A DNA stretch of 64,000 bases, from NCBI RefSeq assembly GCF_001586775.1, contig NZ_LQXS01000001.1:186001-250000 (forward strand). The letters run 5' to 3'. Source of the stretch: Sphingobacterium populi. GTDB lineage: Bacteria; Bacteroidota; Bacteroidia; Sphingobacteriales; Sphingobacteriaceae. The first letter of the stretch is position 1, and each line of letters starts with the position of its first letter. The notes beneath the pieces are model-generated. The model saw only the letters and a program-made list of their open reading frames with translations. It was not told the DNA's origin and did no database searches. Below, one piece after another: positions 57,416 to 64,000 of this stretch. The translations under genes and the position numbers were made by a program.

Positions 57416-57976
57416 ATGAGTAGGAAGATAGTAGTAGCTATTACTGGAGCGAGCGGCGCTATATATGCCAAAATCTTATTAGATTCATTAGTACAATTGC
57501 AGGATTCTGTAAGTGCCATTGGTGTCGTAATGTCACCAAATGCGAAAGATGTATGGAAAGTAGAACTAGGAGATGAGTCGTATGCTAATTACCCGGTGAC
57601 ATTTTATGATCGGAATGATTTTTACGCTCCCTTCGCATCTGGCTCAGCAGGATACGATACGATGATTATTTGTCCGTGTTCTATGGGCACGATGGCGCGT
57701 ATTGCACAGGGTATATCTAACGATCTGACTACACGTGCGGCTGATGTGATGTTGAAAGAAAGACGTAAATTGGTGCTTGTAGCAAGAGAAACACCTTACA
57801 GTCTGATTCATTTAAATAATATGACGACTATCAGTCAAGCTGGTGGGATCATTTGCCCAGCTAGTCCTTCATTTTATAGCAAGCCACAATCGTTAGAGCA
57901 GCTTATCAAAACAGTTACAGATCGTGTACTCAGCTTGGTTGATCTGCCGAGTAATGGGTATCAGTGGGGGAATTGA
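57416..57976 (+). CDS. ubiX: Flavin prenyltransferase UbiX
   Basis: Makes prenylated FMN, the cofactor of UbiD-type decarboxylases, from FMN and dimethylallyl phosphate. 186 residues, normal length, cytoplasmic flavoprotein fold. Motifs: ITGASGAIYAK near the N-terminus, CPCSMGTMARIAQGISNDL with the conserved Ser, and RRKLVLVARETPYSLIHL. A terminator-bearing leader precedes it (57311-57383), so expression may be attenuated or driven by read-through. No ubiD is present in the window. Confidence 0.93.
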   Translation: MSRKIVVAITGASGAIYAKILLDSLVQLQDSVSAIGVVMSPNAKDVWKVELGDESYANYPVTFYDRNDFYAPFASGSAGYDTMIICPCSMGTMARIAQGISNDLTTRAADVMLKERRKLVLVARETPYSLIHLNNMTTISQAGGIICPASPSFYSKPQSLEQLIKTVTDRVLSLVDLPSNGYQWGN

Positions 57977-58165
57977 TTTACCTTTACCTATCTTTAAATC
58001 TGATCCTATTTTGTACATTTGTTCTCCAATGACGCTATTTAGATATTTGAAGTTGGAAAATCTACCAAAGTGCAGCCAGATTATATCTGGAAGCCTAGTG
58101 ATACAGATCGATCGAATGGCGAAAAATTTGTTTAATCCATCTTACTTATTCACTTACACACCTAC
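57977..58165. promoter_or_regulatory. Promoter-bearing gap ahead of the dihydroorotase-like gene
   Basis: The gap contains TACATTTG at 58014-58021, a match to the Bacteroidota -7 box, without a clear TTTG at -33. It may start the transcript of the following genes. Confidence 0.35.
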
Positions 58166-59437
58166 ATGTCTATTGTTTTAATTACTTCAGCAACGTTGGT
58201 ATCGCCTGGGCACAAGCATCATCTTTCGGAGGTAGATGTATTACTCGAGAAGGGTATCATCAAATTTATCGGTCAACCAAATACCATCGATTCTCAAGAT
58301 CTAGAAGTAATTGATGCGAAAGGTAGCTATTTATCGGCAGGCTTTTTTGACCTGAATGCCAACTTTGGTGAGCCAGGGCTAGAAACAAAGGAAGATATGC
58401 AAACGGGTATCGCTGCCGCTGCTGCCGGCGGATTCACAGGCGTAGCCATTCATCCAAATACGAATCCGGCAGTGTACAGCCGTTCTGAGGTAGCTTTATT
58501 AGTTAACCGCGCGCGTGGTGCGGCTGTTGATGTTCATCCGGTAGGAGCGATAAGCAAAAAACGTCAAGGAGAAGAATTAGCAGAGCTATACGATATGAAA
58601 TTAGCTGGCGCGATCGCATTTAGCGACGGCGACCGCAGTGTGCAACAAGCAGGCTTGTTGAGTCGCGCACTTTTGTATGCAAAAGGATTTGATGGCTTGA
58701 TTATGGCATTTGCACAGGATGAGTCCATTGCCGGAGGAAATAAGATGAATGAGGGCGAGGTAAGTACGTATCTTGGAATGAAAGGTGTGCCCAATCTCGC
58801 GGAAGAGTTAATGGTGGCTCGCAATATCCAGTTAGCCGCTTATCATGATGCTCGTATTCATTTTTCGACGATATCTACCGCTGGAAGTGTTGAGCTTATT
58901 CGTCGTGCAAAGGATCAGGGGCTTCGCGTTACTTGTGATGTAGCTGCGCATCATCTCCTGCTAACTGATGATGCGGTGAAAAGCTTTGATAGTAATTATA
59001 AGGTTAGCCCACCATTGCGCACCAAACAAGATTTGGAAGCATTGCGAAAGGGTTTACGCAGCGGTATTATTGACGCCGTAGTTTCTCAACATACGCCACA
59101 CGAAATCGAATTCAAACAAGTCGAATATCATATAGCAGCAGATGGCATTGCGTCTCTGCAAACCGTGCTGCCTACTTTACTATCTGCAGGGCTATCTACC
59201 GAAGAAATCGTAGAAGTTTTGGCTATACGTCCACGTAAGGTGGTAGGTGTCGATTTGCCGACTTTTGAAGAAGGTTCGACTGCCGATTTTGTTCTATTCG
59301 ACCCAAAAGCAAGGTGGACATTGAATCAACAAAATAATCAATCTAAAGGAGCTAATAGCCCGTGGTTTGGCCAAGAACTTGTAGGTAAAGTATTGCTTAC
59401 CGGAAAAAATGGAATACTTACATATAATACAAAATAA
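58166..59437 (+). CDS. Dihydroorotase-like amidohydrolase lacking the catalytic metal site (PyrX-type)
   Basis: 423 residues with the overall dihydroorotase fold and sequence (SAGFFDLNANFGEPGLETKEDM, AAAGGFTGVAIHPNTNP, STAGSVELIRRAK, KVSPPLRTKQDLEAL). The metal site of active enzymes is gone: the usual HxH before REPG is NAN, the usual HCED region is FAQDE, the His before VST is Thr, and the catalytic Asp of TDHAPH is Gln in SQHTPH. I infer a non-catalytic homologue, as known in other bacteria where it supports aspartate carbamoyltransferase, or a repurposed protein. A true PyrC must be encoded elsewhere. It precedes the acidic protein by 9 bases. Confidence 0.85.
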   Translation: MSIVLITSATLVSPGHKHHLSEVDVLLEKGIIKFIGQPNTIDSQDLEVIDAKGSYLSAGFFDLNANFGEPGLETKEDMQTGIAAAAAGGFTGVAIHPNTNPAVYSRSEVALLVNRARGAAVDVHPVGAISKKRQGEELAELYDMKLAGAIAFSDGDRSVQQAGLLSRALLYAKGFDGLIMAFAQDESIAGGNKMNEGEVSTYLGMKGVPNLAEELMVARNIQLAAYHDARIHFSTISTAGSVELIRRAKDQGLRVTCDVAAHHLLLTDDAVKSFDSNYKVSPPLRTKQDLEALRKGLRSGIIDAVVSQHTPHEIEFKQVEYHIAADGIASLQTVLPTLLSAGLSTEEIVEVLAIRPRKVVGVDLPTFEEGSTADFVLFDPKARWTLNQQNNQSKGANSPWFGQELVGKVLLTGKNGILTYNTK

Positions 59438-59446
59438 CACATCGAT

Positions 59447-60115
59447 ATGGATGCACATGTAAATAATGCACTGCACAATGCTTTACAGTTCTATGCAACA
59501 GTAGAGGAGCAGGATTTCAATACAGTTGAAAGTGAGTTATCAGCAACGTTTGATGCCGAACTTCCATTTATGGATAAGGTTGCTCAGCTGGATGAAATTT
59601 TTGATAATCATCCGCGATTTGAAGAATTGCGTGAATATGTTTTCGACCTGTTGATGATTAATTTCTTCGCCGAAGATGTGCAAAAGCTGGAGGAGGATTA
59701 TTTGGATTCTGAAGAATGGGAAGCGATAGAAGACGAAACGTTGGATCGTGGGAGTGAGCTACTTAATGTATTACTTTACCTGAAAGAGTGTGAAGATGCT
59801 GATGTTGAGCCTTCTTTGGATGATTATCTTAAAGAGTTTCTATTGGTGGAAGAAGATGAGTTTCAAGACGAGCACCGTATTTATGAAGAAGTAATCAAGA
59901 ATCAAATCTTGGTAGAAAGTAGCTACGGTGAGATCGCTAAAGTAGCGGCTAAGATTCACGAAGAAGAAGAGATAAAAGATATATTCTATCCCTTGATGTC
60001 CTTTTTTGCAGAACCTCAACCAGATCAGGCAGCTATAGAAGAATTTTTGGAGCAAAGTGATCGCAAATCGTTAGATTTGGCTATTTACCAGCTAATTATT
60101 CAATTTAATAACTAA
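59447..60115 (+). CDS. Acidic conserved hypothetical protein
   Basis: 222 residues, strongly acidic (many runs such as KLEEDYLDSEEWEAIEDE), no signal peptide and no transmembrane helix. I do not recognise a domain. It appears mainly alpha-helical. It follows the dihydroorotase-like gene by 9 bases and precedes the DUF4199 gene by 11 bases, so it belongs to the same transcript. The function is unknown. Confidence 0.75.
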   Translation: MDAHVNNALHNALQFYATVEEQDFNTVESELSATFDAELPFMDKVAQLDEIFDNHPRFEELREYVFDLLMINFFAEDVQKLEEDYLDSEEWEAIEDETLDRGSELLNVLLYLKECEDADVEPSLDDYLKEFLLVEEDEFQDEHRIYEEVIKNQILVESSYGEIAKVAAKIHEEEEIKDIFYPLMSFFAEPQPDQAAIEEFLEQSDRKSLDLAIYQLIIQFNN

Positions 60116-60126
60116 ACCTTAATTAT

Positions 60127-60749
60127 ATGAGTAGTGTATCCGTAGAGACATCTAATCTGAAGAAGCAAGCCGCTATCTATGGCATTATTCTCGGTATTAT
60201 CAGCTTTGTATTGGGCATCGTCACACTGGTAATAGGCGCCAATGCCACTGGTCTTATGACAGTTTCTTTTGTCAGTATATTATTGGTTTACATCGTTCCC
60301 CTTGTCATCACTTGTTTCTTGGCGGTTAGATTGCGTCGCAAGCCGGCGGATATTGGGACTTCCGCACAGCGTTAAGCCATATCTTTATTGTGTTAGCAAT
60401 TTCTGTGACACTTTCTACTATTGGTTCTAAGATAGTGAGTCGCGTGATGCCTACACTAGAAGAGCGCGCAATTGATAACATGATGAATCTATCTATTGAA
60501 TCGCTCGAATCCATGGGTTTCCCTGATGAGCAGATTGATGCGACGGTAGAGCAGCTAGAGGTACAAAAGGAGGGATTGTACACCTTTTCTTTAGCTAATT
60601 TGATTCAGGCATTAGCGATATCACTCATTATGTATTTTATACTGGCATTGATTTTAGCCGCAATCTTCAAAAAAGAACAACCGATCTTCGTGGATAGTAC
60701 AGCAGAAAATGCACATCCTTGGCGGGATTCGCAAGATGCTAATAATTAA
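60127..60749 (+). pseudogene. DUF4199 family membrane protein, frameshifted near 60343
   Basis: Two frames together make one membrane protein of about 207 residues. The first (from ATG 60127) has two hydrophobic helices (YGIILGIISFVLGIVTLVI; VSFVSILLVYIVPLVITCFLA) and LRRK, then runs into PADIGTSAQR-stop. The other frame reads GGYWDFRTALSHIFIVLAI from 60345 on to 60749, with two more helices. GYWDF-type sequence after LRRK is what the family shows. One missing base at 60343-60344 explains the split. Whether it is a real mutation or an indel in the assembly is unresolved. Function of the family is unknown. It is co-directional with the GT2 genes downstream. Confidence 0.78.
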
Positions 60750-60787
60750 GTATTTTACGTTTTTATATTAATCGTTTATTTAAGTAC

Positions 60788-61756
60788 ATGTTACAGCCAG
60801 TCCGCATAGATATTTCGGTGGTAGTGCCACTTTATAATGAAGAAGAATCGTTGCCTGAACTTACCGCTTGGATAGATCGTGTGATGCTGCAACATGGATA
60901 TCTTTACGAGATTATTTTGGTAGATGATGGCAGTACGGACCGTTCTTGGAACGCAATTGTACAATTGAAAGAAGCTAATCCTCATATAACCGGCATTCGT
61001 TTTCGACGAAATTACGGTAAATCTGCTGCCTTAAATGTGGGCTTTGCTGCGGCAGAGGGAGATGTGATCATTACGATGGATGCCGACTTACAAGATAGTC
61101 CGGATGAAATACCAGAACTCTATGATCGTATTACTAATCAAGGCGCCGACCTGGTATCAGGCTGGAAGCAGAAACGTCATGATCCTTTGTCAAAAACAAT
61201 TCCTACCAAGTTATTTAATTCTGTAACGCGTAGTATGTCGGGCATACACAATTTGCATGATTTCAACTGTGGATTGAAGGCTTATCGAAAAGATGTAGTC
61301 AAAAGCATTGAGGTGTACGGTGAGATGCATCGGTATATTCCAGTATTGGCTAAATGGGCGGGATTCAGTAAGATACAGGAGCAAATTGTTAAGCATTATC
61401 CGCGAAAATATGGTACGACAAAGTTTGGACCGGGCAGATTTATCAAAGGTTTTTTGGATCTGGCTTCTATCTTTTTTGTAGGCAAATTTGCCAAACGGCC
61501 GATGCATTTTTTTGGTCCTATTGGCGTGCTGAGCTTTTTGATTGGTTTCGTGATTACTTTGTACCTTATTTTCGACAAGTTGGCCAGCATAGCGAATGCG
61601 ACACCGTATCGCAATGTTACTGATCAGCCGCTGTTTTATTTATCTTTGGTAGCCATTATTTTAGGGACGCAATTGTTTTTAACAGGTTTTATTGCCGAGT
61701 TGGTATCCCGCAACGGATCTGATCGCAACAAGTACCATATAGAACAAGTCATTTAG
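60788..61756 (+). CDS. Membrane-anchored GT2 glycosyltransferase (DPM1/GtrB/ArnC-like)
   Basis: Transfers a sugar from a nucleotide or to a lipid carrier at the inner-membrane face. 322 residues: GT-A domain with SVVVPLYNEEESLPEL at residue 10, ILVDDGSTD, and the DXD motif in ITMDADLQDSPDE. Two C-terminal transmembrane helices lie at about 240-262 and 283-306. This layout fits polyprenyl-phosphate glycosyltransferases. The next glycosyltransferase gene starts on the base after this stop codon, so the two are tightly coupled. Confidence 0.88.
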   Translation: MLQPVRIDISVVVPLYNEEESLPELTAWIDRVMLQHGYLYEIILVDDGSTDRSWNAIVQLKEANPHITGIRFRRNYGKSAALNVGFAAAEGDVIITMDADLQDSPDEIPELYDRITNQGADLVSGWKQKRHDPLSKTIPTKLFNSVTRSMSGIHNLHDFNCGLKAYRKDVVKSIEVYGEMHRYIPVLAKWAGFSKIQEQIVKHYPRKYGTTKFGPGRFIKGFLDLASIFFVGKFAKRPMHFFGPIGVLSFLIGFVITLYLIFDKLASIANATPYRNVTDQPLFYLSLVAIILGTQLFLTGFIAELVSRNGSDRNKYHIEQVI

Positions 61757-62752
61757 ATGTTTTTTTCCCTTATCATACCGCTGTATAATAGGCCGCAAGA
61801 AATTTACGAACTGTTGCAATCACTGACCGCGCAACAATATCAAAGCTTTGAGGTGATTATAGTAGAAGATGGTTCGCGTATACAAGCGCGAGATATTGTT
61901 CAAGCTTTTGATGACCAATTAGATATTCATTATTTTTTGACGGAAAACCGTGGCCAAGGGTTTGCTAGAAACTATGGTTTTGAAAAAGCAAAGGGTGATT
62001 TTTTTGTCGTTTTGGATTCAGATGTTATTGTGCCGCCTATGTATTTGCAGCACGTTGTTCAAGGCTTACAAGATCTTCAATTGGATGCGTTCGGCGGACC
62101 AGATGCTGCTCATTCTTCCTTTTCTTCCTTGCAGAAAGCTATTAGCTATAGCATGACATCTCCGCTAACTACCGGTGGTATACGAGGCAATAAAAAGCAT
62201 ATCGGTCCTTTTCATCCCCGAAGTTTTAATATGGGAATTTCGCGAGCGGTTTGGGAGCGTACACAAGGATTTCGTCTTTCCCGAAGATCAGAAGATATAG
62301 AATTTAGTATTCGAATGATTGCCGAAGGTTTTCGCGTAGGTTTGATTCCTGAAGCGTTTGTATATCACAAAAGACGAACAGATTTATCGCAGTTTTTTAG
62401 ACAAACGTACCTTTTTGGCAAAGGAAGGATTGATATTTACAAGATTTATCCCAATGAATTGAAATGGGTACATGCGCTGCCAGCGGCATTTGTGATTGGG
62501 TTGGTTGCTTTGTCGATGCTAACGCTGCTGAATGTGCTGACTTATGGTAGTATGGGTATTTTAGTACAGATTGCTTACCTTGGATATGCTTTTTTATTGC
62601 TTTATACCATTGCGTTGTTCGTCCATGCTTATACGGTTACCAAAAATCTTATTGTGGCCGCGCAATCTATTCCAGCTTCCTACGTACAAATTGTAGCTTA
62701 TGGATCAGGATTTATTCAAAATTATGTGGACAAAATCTGGTATCAGAAATAA
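61757..62752 (+). CDS. GT2 glycosyltransferase with C-terminal membrane helices
   Basis: 331 residues. GT-A domain with FSLIIPLYNRPQEIYELL at the N-terminus, IIVEDGSR, FVVLDSDV as the DXD-like metal site, and RSEDIEFSIRM supplying the usual acidic base region. Hydrophobic helices occur at about 236-258 and 265-290. The stop-start junction with the upstream GT2 leaves no gap, so they likely act in the same glycolipid or surface-polysaccharide pathway. The product is not identifiable from sequence. Confidence 0.88.
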   Translation: MFFSLIIPLYNRPQEIYELLQSLTAQQYQSFEVIIVEDGSRIQARDIVQAFDDQLDIHYFLTENRGQGFARNYGFEKAKGDFFVVLDSDVIVPPMYLQHVVQGLQDLQLDAFGGPDAAHSSFSSLQKAISYSMTSPLTTGGIRGNKKHIGPFHPRSFNMGISRAVWERTQGFRLSRRSEDIEFSIRMIAEGFRVGLIPEAFVYHKRRTDLSQFFRQTYLFGKGRIDIYKIYPNELKWVHALPAAFVIGLVALSMLTLLNVLTYGSMGILVQIAYLGYAFLLLYTIALFVHAYTVTKNLIVAAQSIPASYVQIVAYGSGFIQNYVDKIWYQK

Positions 62753-62928
62753 CTACTTAGCTTTGATCTTAGCAGAATCCTGCTTAACTTGAAGACGGTA
62801 ATCTAGGATAGCACATCGCTATATTGGATTCTCATGGAGATCACAAAACTTCGTTTAGTACATTTCTTTGTTTTCGCGACGCAGATATGGCCTTTCGAGA
62901 CGTTTAAGATAGATAATCGATCAATAAT

Positions 62929-63692
62929 TTGAAAGTTACATTTTTAGGAACTGGTACCTCTCAAGGTGTACCGATGATCGGTTGCCATTGTCATGTATGT
63001 TCATCATCCGACGATAAAGATAAACGCTTAAGGTCATCAATTCTTATATCATATGCTGATCGTCAATTCGTCGTAGATACTGGGCCGGATTTTCGCGCTC
63101 AGATGTTGCGAGAAAAGGTTCCTCGTTTAGATGCTGTACTGATTACCCATTCCCACAAAGATCATATAGCAGGATTGGATGATGTACGCGCGTCAATTAT
63201 TTACAGCAAGAATCTATTCCTATCTATGGCACGTCGATTTCGCATGAAGCGCTTCGGAGGGAGTTTTATTATGCCTTTGCAGATTATAAATATCCCGGCG
63301 TTCCGCAGTTAGAATTAAAGGAGGTGCACGCTTCCGAATCTTTTGAATTGTTTGGCATGAAGGTGATGCCCATTGAGGTAATGCACTATCGTATGCCCGT
63401 GTTGGGCTTTCGTATAGATAACTTTGCTTACATTACTGATGCGAAGACAATATCGGAAAAGTCTTTCGAGTTATTAAAGGGCGTAGATATTTTGGTTTTG
63501 AATGCATTGCAACGCGATCCGCATATTTCGCATCTTACATTGGATGAAGCGTTAGAAGTGGTGAACCAAATTCAGCCGAAACAAACTTATTTAACACATA
63601 TAAGCCACCGATTTGGTCGGCATGCTGAGATAGAAGCGGAGTTGCCTCCAGATGTATCCCTGGCTTATGATGGTCTGAAGATTGATATCTAA
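62929..63692 (+). pseudogene. MBL-fold metallo-hydrolase (PhnP-like), frameshifted near 63193
   Basis: Beta-lactamase-fold phosphodiesterase-type hydrolase of about 254 residues. The first frame starts at TTG 62929 with the family N-terminus KVTFLGTGTSQGVPMIGCHC and has the metal motif HSHKDHIAGLDD. It then goes out of frame after VRA. The alternative frame reads NYLQQESIPIYGTSISHEAL and continues through VHASESFELFG to the end (AYDGLKIDI). One T missing at GCGTTCAAT (63190-63195) accounts for the break. Zinc-ligand residues appear in both halves (ITDAKT, LTHISHRFGRH). Mutation and assembly indel are both possible. Confidence 0.82.
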
Positions 63693-63705
63693 AAGATATC
63701 TTTTA
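63690..63705. other. Palindrome joining two convergent stop codons
   Basis: TAAAAGATATCTTTTA is a perfect 16-base palindrome that contains both the TAA of the MBL-fold gene and the TAA of the L,D-transpeptidase on the other strand. It may serve as a compact bidirectional transcript end. Confidence 0.35.
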
Positions 63706-64000
63706 ATTCAATATCACTGTTGGTGCGGTCGTACTTTCCACTTCATCATGCTGAGCAAGCATAGTTTTTGAGGAGGTTTTCGTTCTTAAGATAGTGCTAC
63801 TTGCCATATAGTTTTTGTTGTTGGCATAGATATATAGCATAGAACCTCCTTTGATCGTGTTGATAACTGCTGTATTGATCTCACGAGGTAGCGCAGGACA
63901 GCCATATGAACGGCCTAATCTGCCCATGCTCTTTGCAAGATTGACATTACAATAATCTGCTCCGTGCATCACGATAGCACGAGCTCGTGCTTGATCATTA
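63703..64000 (-). CDS. Murein L,D-transpeptidase catalytic-domain protein, 5' end outside window
   Basis: C-terminal 99 residues of a protein that begins beyond base 64000; the frame is open to the window edge (NDQARARAIVMHGADYCN). The catalytic signature GRLGRSYGCPALP contains the nucleophilic Cys, preceded by the His of MHGADY. It matches the YkuD-like murein L,D-transpeptidase catalytic-domain family that cross-links or remodels peptidoglycan in the periplasm. Its signal peptide, start and N-terminal domain are not visible. Confidence 0.85.
   Translation of the reverse strand, partial: NDQARARAIVMHGADYCNVNLAKSMGRLGRSYGCPALPREINTAVINTIKGGSMLYIYANNKNYMASSTILRTKTSSKTMLAQHDEVESTTAPTVILN

Noticed and set aside
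57924..58181. 85-codon open frame between ubiX and the dihydroorotase-like gene
   Set aside because: It overlaps the end of ubiX and the start of the next gene and contains the promoter-like box. No protein features are seen.
1..64000. CRISPR array, rRNA operon, insertion sequence or prophage
   Set aside because: I saw no regularly spaced repeats, rRNA sequence, transposase, integrase or phage structural genes.

Overview
The window is chromosomal DNA from a Bacteroidota bacterium, most likely of the Sphingobacteriaceae (Sphingobacterium/Pedobacter type). The evidence is two SusC/SusD pairs, a GLPGLI protein with its TonB-type receptor, an S46 dipeptidyl-peptidase, DUF4199 and DUF2851 proteins, a LytS/LytTR two-component pair, MacB/FtsX-type permeases, and several promoters of the Bacteroidota form TTTG-N18-20-TAnnTTTG.

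Layout. 1-2.6 kb: an S46 peptidase (cut by the window edge), OxyR and riboflavin synthase. 3-4.2 kb: a frameshifted enolase-superfamily gene. 4.4-9.5 kb: a LytS-type kinase, a LytTR regulator and an FtsX-type permease. 9.8-16.6 kb: a TPR protein, a GLPGLI-associated outer-membrane receptor, the remnant of one GLPGLI gene and one intact GLPGLI gene. 16.8-49.9 kb: a large glycan-utilisation locus. 50.2-52.6 kb: a decayed FtsX-type permease. 52.9 kb: tRNA-Lys with promoter and terminator. 53.1-64 kb: housekeeping genes (prmC, ribD, DUF2851, ankyrin protein, ubiX, a dihydroorotase-like protein, a DUF4199 protein, two GT2 glycosyltransferases, a metallo-beta-lactamase-fold protein and an L,D-transpeptidase).

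The glycan locus has four transcription blocks. Block A (AraC regulator divergent from SDR, L-fuconate dehydratase, SSS symporter and GH29 fucosidase) appears to take up and oxidise L-fucose or a similar 6-deoxy or L-galacto sugar by the non-phosphorylating route. Block B is susC1-susD1, two discoidin-like surface lipoproteins and GH95. Block C is susC2-susD2, a second (frameshifted) GH95, a clan GH-D enzyme, a GH36 alpha-galactosidase and a sialate-O-acetylesterase/CE20-like esterase. Block D, on the other strand, is a GntR regulator and a second SSS symporter. The combination of several alpha-L-fucosidases, two alpha-galactosidase-type enzymes and an esterase, with no sulfatase and no obvious endo-enzyme, suggests a fucosylated and acetylated galactan-type glycan. 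A fungal fucogalactan is one candidate; this is an inference.

Single-base deletions split four otherwise good genes (enolase-like, second GH95, DUF4199, MBL-fold). This may reflect indel errors in the assembly as much as biology. The permease at 50.2-52.6 kb carries two separate lesions and is a convincing pseudogene. The dihydroorotase homologue has lost essentially all catalytic metal ligands.
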